Shown piece after piece: positions 43,665 through 54,244 of a DNA stretch of 64,000 nt (position 1 is the first letter of the stretch; each line of letters opens with the position of its first letter). The notes beneath the pieces are model-generated. The model was not told where the DNA came from. It saw only the letters and a program-made list of their open reading frames with translations, and did not search any database. The DNA is from Bacillus sp. REN3. Its GTDB lineage: Bacteria > Bacillota > Bacilli > Bacillales > Cytobacillaceae. The DNA lies in the NCBI RefSeq assembly GCF_017912555.1, contig NZ_JAERSD010000001.1:1-64000 (forward strand). Reading direction: 5' to 3'. The position numbers and the translations under genes are program-made.

Positions 43665-44603
43665 ATGTTCAAACATACAACAGTTTTACTGGAAGAAACA
43701 GTAGACGGTCTTAATATCAAGCCAGATGGTACATACGTGGATTGTACTCTCGGTGGTGCCGGCCATAGTGAATTGATCCTTTCGAAGCTATCCGGAGAAG
43801 GAAAGCTATATGCATTTGACCAGGATGATACCGCCATCGCGAATGCAAAAGAAAAATTGGCGGATTATAGTGACAAGCTAACCATCATCAAGAGCAATTT
43901 CCTCTATTTAAAAGAGGAGCTTGAAAATCACGGGGTAACTGAAGTGGATGGTATCCTTTATGACCTTGGAGTCTCATCGCCGCAGCTGGATACACCGGAA
44001 CGCGGCTTCAGCTACCATCACGATGCCCCGCTTGATATGCGGATGGACAAGGACGCTGCCTTATCGGCATATGATGTCATCAATGAATGGCCATACGAAA
44101 AACTGGTCAAGATTTTTTTCAGATATGGGGAAGAGAAATTTTCGAAACAAATCGCCAGGAAGATTGAATCAGCAAGGATAGACAAACCAATTGAGACAAC
44201 TGGGGAACTGGTTGAACTGATCAAGGATGCCATCCCTGCTCCAGCAAGAAGAAAAGGCGGCCATCCAGCAAAACGGATTTTTCAAGCAGTCCGGATTGCT
44301 GTTAACGACGAACTGGGTGTACTTGAAAAGTCGCTTGGCCAGGCGATTGATTTATTGGCTGTCGGAGGGCGCATCAGCGTCATCACATTCCATTCATTGG
44401 AAGACAGGATTTGCAAGGTTACATTTAAAAAAGCGAGCGAAACACCACCGCTTCCCCCAGGACTGCCGGTGATTCCAGAAGAATACCAGCCGAAACTGAA
44501 GCTGATCACGAGGAAACCGATCCTGCCATCGGATGAAGAACTGGAATTCAATAACAGGGCAAGATCGGCCAAATTACGCATCGCAGAAAAGATAAGAAAA
44601 TAA
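43665..44603 (+). CDS. rsmH: 16S rRNA (cytosine(1402)-N4)-methyltransferase RsmH (MraW)
   Basis: A 312-residue SAM-dependent methyltransferase. Opening [18 protein letters not shown]-binding [14 protein letters not shown] near residue 25, [12 protein letters not shown] near 100, and [11 protein letters not shown] near 245 are the family blocks. It adds N4-methyl to C1402 of 16S rRNA in the P site. Start at ATG 43665 follows AAAGGTGG; the frame extends six codons upstream. ftsL follows after 24 bases. Confidence 0.95.
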   Translation: MFKHTTVLLEETVDGLNIKPDGTYVDCTLGGAGHSELILSKLSGEGKLYAFDQDDTAIANAKEKLADYSDKLTIIKSNFLYLKEELENHGVTEVDGILYDLGVSSPQLDTPERGFSYHHDAPLDMRMDKDAALSAYDVINEWPYEKLVKIFFRYGEEKFSKQIARKIESARIDKPIETTGELVELIKDAIPAPARRKGGHPAKRIFQAVRIAVNDELGVLEKSLGQAIDLLAVGGRISVITFHSLEDRICKVTFKKASETPPLPPGLPVIPEEYQPKLKLITRKPILPSDEELEFNNRARSAKLRIAEKIRK

Positions 44604-44630
44604 ACGAAAAATCTATCAGGAGGGAAAATG

Positions 44631-44984
44631 ATGAGCAATCTGGCAAGAAAGCTGCAGCAGGAACAGCAGCGAACTGTACAGGCGCCGGCAAAAGAACCGG
44701 TAAGAAAAATGTCCTGGCTGACTCCGGGAGAAAAAGTGCTGATTTTCGCTTTCGGAGCAATGGTCTGTTTTGGTGGAACATTCCTTGTATCAAAGCAGGC
44801 GGCCATTTATGAAGTCAACAAAGAGATCCAGGTCATGGAAGGGGACATCCAGGAGCAGCAAAAGGTCATCAATGATCTTGAGGTCCAGGTCAGTGAACTG
44901 AGTACATATGAACGGATCAAAAAAGTAACGGAGAAGCTAGGGTTAACATTGAACGAAAACAATGTTAAGGGTGTTGAAAATTAA
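44631..44984 (+). CDS. ftsL: Cell division protein FtsL
   Basis: A 117-residue bitopic protein: a basic cytoplasmic tail of about 40 residues, one membrane helix (residues 40-60), and an outer leucine-zipper-like coiled coil ending in IKKVTEKLGLTLNENNVK. It forms a complex with DivIC and DivIB in the divisome. ATG 44631 is six bases after AGGAGGG and gives MSNLA, as in B. subtilis; ATG 44628 is three bases away. The stop is directly followed by pbpB. Confidence 0.92.
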   Translation: MSNLARKLQQEQQRTVQAPAKEPVRKMSWLTPGEKVLIFAFGAMVCFGGTFLVSKQAAIYEVNKEIQVMEGDIQEQQKVINDLEVQVSELSTYERIKKVTEKLGLTLNENNVKGVEN

Positions 44985-47198
44985 ATGATAAAAAAACAAC
45001 CCCATATGAATCTGGGAGCAGCGGTATTATTCGTAATATTCAGCCTGCTCTTTTTTATCTTGATTTTTAGGTTCGTGTCCATCCAGGTGACCGGAGAAGT
45101 CCATGGACAGGCACTCGCTGCAAAGGCCCAGAAAAAATATTCTGACACAAAGGTCATCGAGGCTGCAAGAGGGTCGATCTTTGATCGGAAAGGCGAAGTG
45201 GTTGCCGAGGATACCTCCTCTTACACACTTGTTGCGATTCTTGACAAGTCCGTCACAACCAATCCGAAGAAACCGCGCCATGTTGCCGACCCTGAACGGA
45301 CAGCCAGCAAACTTTCGAAATATATAGATATGAGCGATTCGGAAATTTATGAGCAGCTTACGAAAGAAGGGCCTTTTCAGGTCGAATTCGGGAGAGCGGG
45401 GCGCAACATCTCACATCAAACAAAAAATGAAATAGAAGAATTGAAGCTTCCAGGCATTACTTTCTTGAAGGATTCAAAACGATTTTATCCAAACGGTGTC
45501 TTTTCATCCCACTTGGTCGGCTTTGTCGAGAGGAAGGAAAACGAGGAAGGGAAAGCAGTTTCAACCGGGAAACTGGGAATCGAAAAGATGCTAAATGACC
45601 AGTTGACTGGTAAAAATGGCTCTGTATCATTCAAGAAAGATTTCTGGGGTTTCCTCCTTCCTGACAGCGAGAAAAAAATCACGCCTGCGCATGATGGCGA
45701 TGATGTCTACCTGACTATTGACAAAAAGATCCAGACATTCCTTGAAGATGCCATGGACCGGGTTGACAAGGAATACAAACCGAAAAAGATGGTTGCTGTA
45801 GTGGCGGATCCGAAAACAGGAGATATCCTTGCAATGTCCCAGCGGCCAACCTTCCATCCCATAACGAGGGATGGCCTTGAAAAAGGGTGGAGCAACGAAG
45901 TTGTCGAAACGCCGATCGAACCGGGATCGACAATGAAAATCTTCACGCTTGCCGCAGCAGTGGAAGAGAAACAGTTCAATCCGAATGAGACATATAAATC
46001 CGGTTCCTACAAAGTTACTGAAAAATCTAAACCAATCAGGGACCATAATGGCGGCCAAGGCTGGGGATCGATAACTTACCTGGAAGGAATCCAGCGTTCC
46101 TCCAATGTCGCTGTAGCAAAGCTTGTAAAAGAGAAAATAGGAACGGAAAAATTCAGGGATTATCTTACAAAATTTGGTTTCGATAAGCCTACCGGAATCG
46201 ATCTTCCAAATGAAGGCTTAGGGAAAATCGTCTATAAATGGCCGATTGAAAAGATTACGACTTCATATGGGCAAGGTTCAACGGTAACGCCGATCCAGCT
46301 CGTTCAAGCGGCTACAGCTGTGGCCAATGACGGTAAAATGATGAAGCCACGGGTCATTGAAAAAATTGTCGACCGGAACACTGGAAAAGTCATCGAACAA
46401 AAGGAACCGCAATCCGCAGGGCAGCCGATATCAAAAGAAACAGCGAAAGAAGTAAGAGATGTGCTGGAAACGGTCATCACCTCGAAAAAGGGAACGGGAA
46501 AGTCATATGCGATTGAAGGCTATGACGTAGCCGGTAAGACCGGGACTGCCCAGCTTTCAGGCGCAAGCGGCGGATATCTAGACGGAGCTAATGATTACCT
46601 GTTTTCTTTCTTGGGAATGGCCCCAAAAGATGATCCTAAACTGATCGTTTATGTCGCAGTCCAGCAGCCGGATATCGACCATTACTATAAAGGGTCGATC
46701 CCGACTTCCATGATCTTTAAATCGGTGATGAAGAGCAGCTTGCAATATTTAAATATCAAGCCTGCTCTATCCGACAAAGCGGAATCCAGTCCGGTCCCTG
46801 ATACAGAGGGAATGGCCGTCTCAGAAGCTAGTGAACTTTTAGAAACGAAGGGGTTCAGGCCGGTGATTATCGGGACAGGTGACAAAGTTGAAAACCACCT
46901 CCCGAAGGCTGGAACTGTGGCGCTCGAAGGTGAAAGAATCATCATTAAGGCTTCAGGCGAAAAAACGTATCCGGATCTGACAGGCTGGTCTTTGCGAGAT
47001 GTAATGAAGCTTGCCCAGTTGACGGATATCAAACTGAATAAAGCGGGCAGCGGATATGTGACAAAGCAGAACATCAAGCCTGGAGCACTGATCAACGAAG
47101 GAGAGAACCTGATCGTTGAACTCCAGACACCGCTCCAGCAGTTCGAAGAATCACAGAAGCCTAAGGGAAATAAAGAAACAGAGGAAGTCGGCGGCTGA
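44985..47198 (+). CDS. pbpB: Penicillin-binding protein 2B, septal transpeptidase
   Basis: A class B PBP of 737 residues: cytoplasmic tail and membrane helix (residues 10-35), a dimerisation domain to about 260, the transpeptidase domain, and two C-terminal PASTA-like repeats (about 605-660 and 665-720). Catalytic motifs are complete: STMK near residue 315, SSN near 370 and KTGTAQ near 518. It crosslinks septal peptidoglycan with FtsW. The start directly abuts the ftsL stop with no separate strong ribosome site, so translation is probably coupled. The stop lies within a terminator stem. Confidence 0.95.
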   Translation: MIKKQPHMNLGAAVLFVIFSLLFFILIFRFVSIQVTGEVHGQALAAKAQKKYSDTKVIEAARGSIFDRKGEVVAEDTSSYTLVAILDKSVTTNPKKPRHVADPERTASKLSKYIDMSDSEIYEQLTKEGPFQVEFGRAGRNISHQTKNEIEELKLPGITFLKDSKRFYPNGVFSSHLVGFVERKENEEGKAVSTGKLGIEKMLNDQLTGKNGSVSFKKDFWGFLLPDSEKKITPAHDGDDVYLTIDKKIQTFLEDAMDRVDKEYKPKKMVAVVADPKTGDILAMSQRPTFHPITRDGLEKGWSNEVVETPIEPGSTMKIFTLAAAVEEKQFNPNETYKSGSYKVTEKSKPIRDHNGGQGWGSITYLEGIQRSSNVAVAKLVKEKIGTEKFRDYLTKFGFDKPTGIDLPNEGLGKIVYKWPIEKITTSYGQGSTVTPIQLVQAATAVANDGKMMKPRVIEKIVDRNTGKVIEQKEPQSAGQPISKETAKEVRDVLETVITSKKGTGKSYAIEGYDVAGKTGTAQLSGASGGYLDGANDYLFSFLGMAPKDDPKLIVYVAVQQPDIDHYYKGSIPTSMIFKSVMKSSLQYLNIKPALSDKAESSPVPDTEGMAVSEASELLETKGFRPVIIGTGDKVENHLPKAGTVALEGERIIIKASGEKTYPDLTGWSLRDVMKLAQLTDIKLNKAGSGYVTKQNIKPGALINEGENLIVELQTPLQQFEESQKPKGNKETEEVGG

Positions 47199-47213
47199 CT
47201 TCCTCTGTTTTTC
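47176..47213 (+). terminator. Terminator overlapping the pbpB stop codon
   Basis: A perfect 14-bp stem (AAACAGAGGAAGTC at 47176-47189 with GACTTCCTCTGTTT at 47197-47210), then T's. It separates the vegetative mraZ-pbpB unit from spoVD. Confidence 0.92.
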
Positions 47214-47566
47214 GTCCCAGGATTTATGAGTGTTTTATCACCAGGCCTGCTTTTAATCTTGTTGTTTTATGAATCCATTTCAAGTGAGACAACAAACACT
47301 TTTAAAAGATTGATTGGTTCGCAAGGCATGTGGGACTCTTCGAAAATGCTAAGGCAATTTCTTCATGCTTGGGGGAATTCACAGAAGTTCATTCAGTGTC
47401 CAGCGGGATCAGCGGTAAAGTTGGGACCCCGCAGGCGCTTTTGCGCCGAGGAGGCTCAACTCACGTCCCCCTGAAAGCGAGCAGCCTTTGAGACGTTATA
47501 TAGGACAGCCTGCATCACTATTTAATCATTTTATGAGGATGCCAGATTCGACATCATCCATCTCTT
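47214..47566. other. pbpB-spoVD intergenic region
   Basis: No gene. It holds a degenerate copy of the intergenic repeat (47396-47496) and leads into the spoVD promoter. The short plus-strand frame across the repeat has no ribosome site. Confidence 0.5.
47396..47496. repeat. Bacillaceae intergenic repeat element, shorter degenerate copy
   Basis: It shares with 25158-25285 the blocks CCCCGC(A)GGCG, GCGCCGAGGAGGCTCA, the CCCCCTGAAAGCGAG stretch (CCCGCGGAAAGCGAG in the other copy). The left half with TTGATTGGAG is missing or eroded and the right end (GAGACG) is degraded. An internal hairpin GGCGC-TTTT-GCGCC (47433-47446 area) is visible. Confidence 0.6.
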
Positions 47567-47596
47567 GTTATATTCAAAATCGTACAAGCATATATT
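47567..47596 (+). promoter_or_regulatory. Candidate sigma-E promoter of spoVD
   Basis: GTTATATT (47567-47574), a 14-base spacer, and CATATATT (47589-47596). This fits the mother-cell sigma-E pattern (ATATT-type -35, CATAnnnT-type -10, about 14 bases apart). B. subtilis spoVD is sigma-E dependent. The site is 69 bases before the start codon. Confidence 0.7.
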
Positions 47597-47664
47597 TGAA
47601 CGAGTATTATGTACATGCTTCTAATTAAGGGATGAACATGACGAAGGGGAGGTCCGTTCAATAT

Positions 47665-49578
47665 ATGCGTGTTTCTAATGTTACCGTCAGAAAACGGCTA
47701 GCGCTTGTCCTGGTCGTTGGAATCCTGGTGTTCTTCATCATCGATGTCCGTCTTGGCTATGTGCAATTCATGCTTGGGGATTTTTTGACAGGCAAGGCGA
47801 AGGACTCATGGAGCAGGAATGTACCGTTTGAACCCCAGCGCGGGGAAATCGTTGACAGGAACGGGGTGGCACTTGCCACGAATATCAGCGCGCCGACTGT
47901 ATATGTGGTGCCAAGACAGGTGGATGATCCTGACGCGACAGCATCAAAGCTGGCTGAAGCACTAGGTATGAAAAAAGAAAAAGCGTACCAGCATCTCACG
48001 AAAAAGGCAATGATTGAACGAATCCAGGAAGGGCGGAAGATTTCACATGAAAAAGCGAAAGAAATCCGCGCTCTCAATTTAAAGGGAGTTTACATCGCTG
48101 AGGATTCTAAACGCCATTACCCTTTCGGCAGCTATCTTTCCCATGTGCTTGGATTCGCAGGCATCGACAATCAGGGACTGATGGGACTTGAACTGTTCTA
48201 TGACCGGCAATTAAAGGGAAAAAAAGGGTCGGTTCAATTCTACGCGGACGCCAAACAGCAACGGATGAACAATATGGCGGATGATTATCAGCCCCCCGTG
48301 GATGGTCTGGACCTGAAGCTGACAATTGATAGCAAAATCCAGACAATCATGGAACGAGAACTGGATATCGCTCAGGCAAAATATAACCCTGATGGCATCA
48401 TAGCGATCGCGATGAACCCGAATAATGGGGAGATTCTCGCAATGTCAAGCAGGCCGGACTTTGACCCGGCGAATTTCCGGAATGTCGCACCTGAAATTTA
48501 CAACCGCAATCTTCCCGTCTGGAGCACGTATGAACCAGGGTCCACCTTTAAGATTATCACCCTTGCTGCCGCCATCGAAGAAGGGAAAGTGAATCTTGAA
48601 AAGGAGCATTTCCATGATCCGGGTTTTGTCGAAGTGGCTGGCGCAAAGCTGCGCTGCTGGAAAAAAGGCGGCCATGGGAGCCAGACCTTCCTCGAAGTTG
48701 TGCAGAATTCATGCAACCCGGGGTTCGTTGAGCTTGGTGAAAGGCTGGGGAAGGAAAAGCTATTCAAGTATGTAAAAGACTTCGGTTTTGGACAGAAGAC
48801 AGGAATCGACCTTCAGGGGGAAGGGAAAGGAATCTTATTCAATCTCGATCGAGTCGGACCTGTCGAGCAGGCAACGACAGCTTTCGGACAGGGCGTTTCC
48901 GTGACGCCGATCCAGCAGGTCGCGGCAGTGTCGGCGGCTGTCAATGGAGGGATCCTGTATACACCTTACATTGCGAAAGAGCTCATCGATCCTGTGACTG
49001 GAGAGGTTGTGATGAAGAAGTCACCGCAGGCGAAAAGAAGGGTAATATCAGAAGGAACCTCAAAGGAAATCAGGCATGCGTTGGAAAGCGTCGTAGCGCA
49101 AGGATCAGGAAAAAATGCATTTGTTGATTCCTATAGGGTCGGAGGAAAAACGGGCACAGCCCAAAAAGCGAAAGACGGAAGGTATCTGGAAAATAACCAC
49201 ATTGTTTCTTTCATTGGTTTCGCCCCTGCAGATGATCCACAAATCGTCATTTATGTAGCAGTTGATAATCCTAAAGGAACAGTCCAGTTCGGTGGTGTGG
49301 TTGCAGCTCCAATCGTCGGCCGTATCATGGAAGACAGCCTGCGCGCACTCGAAGTCAAGCCAAGGAAGGGCCAAATAGAAAAAGAAAGAACCTGGCTTGA
49401 CACCCCGATGATCGAGGTCCCTGACTTAACCGGTATGACCAAGCAGGAGCTCCAGCAGCAACTGGTCAATTTGAGGCTTGATGTCGCCGGAGAAGGGAAT
49501 AAGGTCGTCAAGCAGCTGCCATCGCCAGGAGTTAAGATAAAAGAGGGGGCAACCATCAGGGTTTACATGAACGATTAG
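47665..49578 (+). CDS. spoVD: SpoVD, sporulation-specific class B penicillin-binding protein
   Basis: A class B PBP of 637 residues for spore cortex synthesis, working with SpoVE. Membrane helix near residues 12-32, dimerisation domain, transpeptidase domain with STFK near residue 293, SCN near 349 and KTGTAQ near 494, and one C-terminal PASTA domain (about 580-637). The pair of cysteines in the LRCWKKGGHG and NSCNPGF regions fits the B. subtilis redox-controlled disulfide (StoA substrate). I start at ATG 47665 (MRVSNVTVRKR) as in B. subtilis; the frame is open eleven codons earlier to ATG 47632. Confidence 0.95.
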   Translation: MRVSNVTVRKRLALVLVVGILVFFIIDVRLGYVQFMLGDFLTGKAKDSWSRNVPFEPQRGEIVDRNGVALATNISAPTVYVVPRQVDDPDATASKLAEALGMKKEKAYQHLTKKAMIERIQEGRKISHEKAKEIRALNLKGVYIAEDSKRHYPFGSYLSHVLGFAGIDNQGLMGLELFYDRQLKGKKGSVQFYADAKQQRMNNMADDYQPPVDGLDLKLTIDSKIQTIMERELDIAQAKYNPDGIIAIAMNPNNGEILAMSSRPDFDPANFRNVAPEIYNRNLPVWSTYEPGSTFKIITLAAAIEEGKVNLEKEHFHDPGFVEVAGAKLRCWKKGGHGSQTFLEVVQNSCNPGFVELGERLGKEKLFKYVKDFGFGQKTGIDLQGEGKGILFNLDRVGPVEQATTAFGQGVSVTPIQQVAAVSAAVNGGILYTPYIAKELIDPVTGEVVMKKSPQAKRRVISEGTSKEIRHALESVVAQGSGKNAFVDSYRVGGKTGTAQKAKDGRYLENNHIVSFIGFAPADDPQIVIYVAVDNPKGTVQFGGVVAAPIVGRIMEDSLRALEVKPRKGQIEKERTWLDTPMIEVPDLTGMTKQELQQQLVNLRLDVAGEGNKVVKQLPSPGVKIKEGATIRVYMND

Positions 49579-49898
49579 CGACCCAAGAAAAGAGGCGGTA
49601 GGATGCGAGGATCCGCCGCCCGTTTTATTTGAAGGAAAAATGGAAAATAAGGATCATGAAACCGGATGCAATAATAACAGACTGCATCCGCTGCCAGGGA
49701 GGATCTACTGCCAGTGTTTGGGAAATTATCAGGAAGCCTCGTGGACCATCATAGTTTGCAAAGCCAAATGGAAAATGCTTTAACCGTTTGTCAGGAAGGA
49801 CGGTAAAAAGGCTTGGACTTTTTTGCTCAACGATGGCTAATTTTAGCCTAATCATGTAAAATAAAAGTCGCCATGTTGTTTGAGAGGATTTGATAGTT
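49579..49898. other. spoVD-murE intergenic region with three inverted repeats
   Basis: No gene. A weak hairpin with GAGGCGG and CCGCC (49592-49617) may end spoVD. CGGATGCA (49663-49670) and TGCATCCG (49683-49690) form a perfect 8-bp stem. GGCTAATTTTAGCC (49835-49848) is a short palindrome 50 bases before murE and may be a protein site. A minus-strand 76-codon frame here has no ribosome site. Confidence 0.5.
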
Positions 49899-51368
49899 AT
49901 GGAATTACACGAACTGCTTAATTTTTTGCATCCGTTCGTGGATTACAAGGGGGAAAACCCTGAAATCACTTCAATAGAAAATGATAACCGTAAAGTGACT
50001 AAAGGAAGTTTATTCATATGTATTAAAGGCTATACAGTTGATGGCCATGATTTCGCCGCTTCAGCAGTACAACGGGGAGCAGCTGCTGTCCTCGCGGAGA
50101 GGGAACTTCCGCTCAATGTCCCAGTCATTGTCGTCAAGGATACCGTGAGGGCGATGGCAGTGCTGGCAGACGCTTTTTATGGGCAGCCAAGCCATAAGCT
50201 TCACATGATCGGCATCACTGGGACAAATGGGAAGACAACGACAAGCCACATCATCGAGAAGATCTTTACAGACGCTGGCCAGAAGACTGGCCTCATCGGC
50301 ACGATGTACACAAAAATCGGGGAACAAATCTATGAGGTCAAGAATACGACGCCTGAGAGTCTTACTCTTCAAAAAACGTTCAAGCAGATGGTTGACGAGC
50401 AGGTGGAGACAGCTGTTATGGAGGTTTCCTCGCATGCGCTTGCCCATGGGCGAGTCCATGGAACGGATTATAATGTCGCTGTCTTCACCAATCTTACCCA
50501 GGACCATTTGGATTACCACAAAACGATGGAGGAATACCGGAAAGCGAAGGGTTTGCTTTTTTCACAGCTCGGGAACGCTTTTAACCATGATGAGCCGAAA
50601 TTCGCAGTCCTGAACGCGGATGACTCAGCAAGCGAGGAATTCGCAACGATGACCACTGCGCATATCCTCAGCTATGGAATCGATAATCACGCCGACTTGC
50701 AGGCAACGAACATTTCAATGACGGCAAGCGGAACTTCCTTTGACTTAATAAGTCCATTTGGCGCTACCAGGGTTGATATCCAGCTCATTGGGAAATTCAG
50801 CATCTATAACGTACTGGCCAGCATTGGCGCTGGCCTTGCCTCTGGGATCGCCCTCGATGAGATCATCGCTTCCGTCCAAAGTGTCAAAGGTGTCCCTGGA
50901 AGGTTCGAGGTCGTCGATGCCGGGCAGGACTTTTCCGTCATCGTCGACTATGCCCACACTCCTGACAGTCTCGAAAATGTGCTTAAAACAGTCCAGCAGT
51001 TTGCGAAGAGGCGCGTTTTTGTTGTCGTTGGCTGCGGCGGAGACCGTGATCGGACAAAGCGTCCGCTCATGGCGAAGATTGCATGCGAATATTCGACAGA
51101 TGCCATTTTCACTTCAGATAATCCTAGAAGCGAGGATCCTTCCCAAATCATCAAGGATATGGAAGAGGGAGTAGCGGGCAAGGACTATACCTCAATCCTT
51201 GACCGAAAAGAAGCAATCCACCATGCTGTAAGCCGGGCAAGCGAAGGTGATGTCATCCTGATTGCCGGGAAAGGGCATGAAACATATCAGCAAATCGGTG
51301 ACAGGACGTTTGATTTTGACGACCGGCTCGTTGCGCGCGAGGCGATTGAGGAGAGGAAAGAATGCTGA
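49899..51368 (+). CDS. murE: UDP-MurNAc-tripeptide synthetase MurE (mDAP-adding)
   Basis: A 489-residue Mur ligase. N-domain [20 protein letters not shown] near residue 28, P-loop [11 protein letters not shown] near 105, EVSSHAL near 175, and the DNPRSEDP motif near 405, which is specific for meso-diaminopimelate. The cell wall peptide therefore most likely carries mDAP, as in most Bacillus. The start at ATG 49899 is ten bases after AGAGGA; TTG 49890 is too close. It overlaps the next gene by seven bases. Confidence 0.95.
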   Translation: MELHELLNFLHPFVDYKGENPEITSIENDNRKVTKGSLFICIKGYTVDGHDFAASAVQRGAAAVLAERELPLNVPVIVVKDTVRAMAVLADAFYGQPSHKLHMIGITGTNGKTTTSHIIEKIFTDAGQKTGLIGTMYTKIGEQIYEVKNTTPESLTLQKTFKQMVDEQVETAVMEVSSHALAHGRVHGTDYNVAVFTNLTQDHLDYHKTMEEYRKAKGLLFSQLGNAFNHDEPKFAVLNADDSASEEFATMTTAHILSYGIDNHADLQATNISMTASGTSFDLISPFGATRVDIQLIGKFSIYNVLASIGAGLASGIALDEIIASVQSVKGVPGRFEVVDAGQDFSVIVDYAHTPDSLENVLKTVQQFAKRRVFVVVGCGGDRDRTKRPLMAKIACEYSTDAIFTSDNPRSEDPSQIIKDMEEGVAGKDYTSILDRKEAIHHAVSRASEGDVILIAGKGHETYQQIGDRTFDFDDRLVAREAIEERKEC

Positions 51369-51811
51369 AATACGAGGATGTATCGGGCATGTTTCCAAGG
51401 ACTAAGGGAATCGTGGATCCTGCTATCCGTTTTCTGACCGTAAGCGGTTTTGCCAGTGTTCCGCAGCCAAAAGGGCTGTTTGTCCCTGTGTTTGAAAATT
51501 CGGGGACGTTGCAAGAGGCAATCGCCAATGGGGCGATTGCTTCGCTATGGTCTGAAAAAGAGCCGATCCCAAAGTATACACCGAATCATTTTCCAATATT
51601 TTTAACAGAAGATTTATTGAAAGGCATAGAGGATCTTATGAGAACATATACGGACTACTTATCACAGCAAGAAGAATTCACTGCAGCAACCAATTTCATT
51701 TTCCACAACAAACAGCTTCTTAATGAAAAAGAATCATCATATGATATAGCTGTAATGGCCGAAGGACTGAAACAATCCAACGCGGCCCGCAACAAGGCAG
51801 GTGAGGAATAA
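51362..51811 (+). CDS. Small Mur-ligase N-domain-like protein between murE and mraY
   Basis: A 149-residue protein I cannot assign to a named family. The region [35 protein letters not shown] (residues 30-64, quoted in part here as evidence of pattern: [19 protein letters not shown]) follows the rhythm of the UDP-binding N-domain of MurE and MurF (LFVPL... A..GA.A.L). No P-loop or catalytic domain follows; the C-terminus is helical ([16 protein letters not shown]). It overlaps murE by seven bases and abuts mraY, so it is made with them. Confidence 0.75.
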   Translation: MLKYEDVSGMFPRTKGIVDPAIRFLTVSGFASVPQPKGLFVPVFENSGTLQEAIANGAIASLWSEKEPIPKYTPNHFPIFLTEDLLKGIEDLMRTYTDYLSQQEEFTAATNFIFHNKQLLNEKESSYDIAVMAEGLKQSNAARNKAGEE

Positions 51812-52786
51812 ATGCTGGAGCAAGTTATCTTTTTTACAATATTAATGGGTTTTTTGATCACAGTTTTGCTTTCTCCGGTATTCATTCCTTTTTTGAGAAG
51901 GCTTAAGTTTGGCCAGAGCATCAGGGAAGAGGGGCCAGAGTCCCACCAAAAGAAATCAGGAACGCCGACAATGGGCGGAATCATGATTTTGCTGTCAATC
52001 ACTATAACGACATTAGTAATGACCGGTAAGTTCTCCGAACCAACTGTGGAAACGTATTTGCTTCTTTTTGTAACGCTTGGCTTTGGCCTGCTTGGTTTCA
52101 TGGATGATTTTATCAAGGTCGTCATGAAACGGAACCTTGGACTTACATCAAAGCAAAAACTTCTTGGCCAAATTATCATTTCTGTCATTTTTTATTTTAT
52201 TTTCAAACAAAGTGACTTTTCGACCGAAATAGAAATTCCGCTTATCGATTATTCGATCGATCTTGGCTGGATGTATGTATTCTTTATCATTTTCTGGATG
52301 GTTGGATTCTCGAATGCTGTCAACCTGACGGACGGGCTCGACGGACTATTGTCCGGGACTGCCGCTATTGCCTTCGGTGCATTTGCAGTGCTTGCCTGGA
52401 ACCAGTCACAATACGAACTTTCGATTTTTTCAGTAGCGGTTGTTGGGGCTGTTTTAGGGTTTCTTGTTTTCAATGCGTATCCTGCAAAGGTGTTCATGGG
52501 CGACACAGGATCCCTTGCCCTTGGAGGAGCGATTGCGACAATCGCGATCCTGGCGAAGCTTGAAATCATCCTTTTGATCATTGGCGGTATTTTCGTAATT
52601 GAAACTTTGTCCGTCATCCTGCAGGTCATTTCCTTCAAAACGACAGGAAAGCGGATTTTCCGGATGAGCCCGCTCCATCATCATTACGAGCTGATCGGCT
52701 GGTCCGAATGGCGCGTAGTCGTGACATTCTGGACTGTTGGGCTGCTGTTAGCAATTCTGGGAATCTATATTGAGGTGTGGGTATAA
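51812..52786 (+). CDS. mraY: Phospho-MurNAc-pentapeptide transferase MraY
   Basis: A 324-residue membrane enzyme with ten helices that makes lipid I on undecaprenyl phosphate. Motifs: [13 protein letters not shown] near residue 48, GFMDDFIKV near 96 (DD pair), NLTDGLDGL near 172, [12 protein letters not shown] near 230 and the HHHYE motif near 290. The length equals the B. subtilis enzyme. Its start directly follows the preceding stop, and murD follows with no gap. Confidence 0.96.
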   Translation: MLEQVIFFTILMGFLITVLLSPVFIPFLRRLKFGQSIREEGPESHQKKSGTPTMGGIMILLSITITTLVMTGKFSEPTVETYLLLFVTLGFGLLGFMDDFIKVVMKRNLGLTSKQKLLGQIIISVIFYFIFKQSDFSTEIEIPLIDYSIDLGWMYVFFIIFWMVGFSNAVNLTDGLDGLLSGTAAIAFGAFAVLAWNQSQYELSIFSVAVVGAVLGFLVFNAYPAKVFMGDTGSLALGGAIATIAILAKLEIILLIIGGIFVIETLSVILQVISFKTTGKRIFRMSPLHHHYELIGWSEWRVVVTFWTVGLLLAILGIYIEVWV

Positions 52787-54139
52787 ATGAAACAGATCAC
52801 GACATATCAGCATAAGAAAATACTCGTGCTCGGGCTGGCGAAAAGTGGTGTGAGCGCCGCAGCCCTCCTACATAAACTTGGGGCGTTTGTGACAGTCAAT
52901 GACAGCAAGCCCTTTTCCGAAAATCCTGAAGCGAGAGGGTTGCTTGAGCAAGGAATCAAGGTGGTTTGCGGGAGCCATCCGATCGAGCTGATGGATGAAG
53001 GGTTTGAACTAATTGTCAAAAACCCAGGGATTCCTTACTATAATCCGATGATCCAAAAGGCTGTTGAAAAAGGGATTCCTGTCATCACAGAAGTAGAGCT
53101 TGCATATCGGATTTCTGAAGCGCCGCTCGTGGGAATTACCGGAACGAATGGCAAGACAACAACGACAACCCTTATTTATGAGATGTTAAAAGCCAGCCGC
53201 AAGGATCCCCTCATTGCTGGAAACATCGGGACCGTCGCCACAAGCGTAGCCCAGGATGCAACGGCAGACAACACGATTGTCATTGAGCTTTCCTCATTCC
53301 AATTGATGGGGATTGATCAGTTCAAGCCACGGATCGCGATTATCCTTAATTTGTATGATGCCCATCTCGATTACCACGGAACAAAGGAAGAATATGTGGA
53401 AGCAAAAGCGCGGATCACGATGAACCAGACCGAAGAGGATTACTTGATCGTCAATGCCGATCAGGAAGAGGTAATGGAAATTGCCCGGCACTCCCGTGCG
53501 ACCATCATCCCGTTCTCAACTAAGGATGTCCTGGAAAAGGGGGCTTTCATTAAAGAAGGCTGGGTCGTCTTCAATGGAGAGAAAGTGATTGAAATAAAGG
53601 ATATTGTCCTTCCAGGAAAACATAATCTTGAAAACATCCTGTCCGCTGTGGCGGCGAGCATCCTTTCAGGTGCTGATCATTCAGCGATCAGGCAAGTGCT
53701 GACTACTTTCGCTGGCGTACGCCACAGGCTGCAATATGTTGGTGCTATCCAGGGGCGTAAATTCTATAATGACTCGAAGGCGACCAACATCCTGGCTACG
53801 GAAAACGCGCTTGCTGCATTCGAAGATCCAGTGATTTTGCTTGCCGGAGGATTGGACAGAGGCAATTCCTTCGATGAGCTAATCCCTTCACTCAAGAATG
53901 TGAAGGCACTGGTTACATTCGGCCAAACCGCCGAAAAAGTTGGACAGGCCGGCAAGGAAGCAGGAATAAAAACGATTTTGCGGGTCGATAATGTTGAAAA
54001 GGCCGTTCCCGTGGCATTTCAACATTCACTGCCAGGAGATGTGATTTTGCTGTCACCAGCATGTGCGAGCTGGGACCAATACAAAACTTTTGAAGTCAGG
54101 GGAGACATGTTTATAGAGGCCGTGCATAAGCTTAAGTAA
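52787..54139 (+). CDS. murD: UDP-MurNAc-L-alanine:D-glutamate ligase MurD
   Basis: A 450-residue Mur ligase that adds D-Glu. N-domain [16 protein letters not shown] near residue 12, P-loop [11 protein letters not shown] near 117, ELSSFQL near 167, FYNDSKATN near 325 and [10 protein letters not shown] near 423. It starts directly after mraY. Standard length. Confidence 0.96.
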   Translation: MKQITTYQHKKILVLGLAKSGVSAAALLHKLGAFVTVNDSKPFSENPEARGLLEQGIKVVCGSHPIELMDEGFELIVKNPGIPYYNPMIQKAVEKGIPVITEVELAYRISEAPLVGITGTNGKTTTTTLIYEMLKASRKDPLIAGNIGTVATSVAQDATADNTIVIELSSFQLMGIDQFKPRIAIILNLYDAHLDYHGTKEEYVEAKARITMNQTEEDYLIVNADQEEVMEIARHSRATIIPFSTKDVLEKGAFIKEGWVVFNGEKVIEIKDIVLPGKHNLENILSAVAASILSGADHSAIRQVLTTFAGVRHRLQYVGAIQGRKFYNDSKATNILATENALAAFEDPVILLAGGLDRGNSFDELIPSLKNVKALVTFGQTAEKVGQAGKEAGIKTILRVDNVEKAVPVAFQHSLPGDVILLSPACASWDQYKTFEVRGDMFIEAVHKLK

Positions 54140-54244
54140 GGGCTTGTCTCGACCGTATGACTCAGCCTGCCTTGGGGCAATCTTCAAAAGGCTGGATGGG
54201 GAGCGGCGTATGAGCCCTATATCATACAGCCGAGGTGTTTTGCA

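Noticed and set aside
47226-47474. 82-codon frame between pbpB and spoVD
   Set aside because: It runs through the degenerate intergenic repeat and has no ribosome site.
49625-49855. 76-codon minus-strand frame with a hydrophobic end before murE
   Set aside because: No ribosome site at its ATG and no family resemblance; probably chance.
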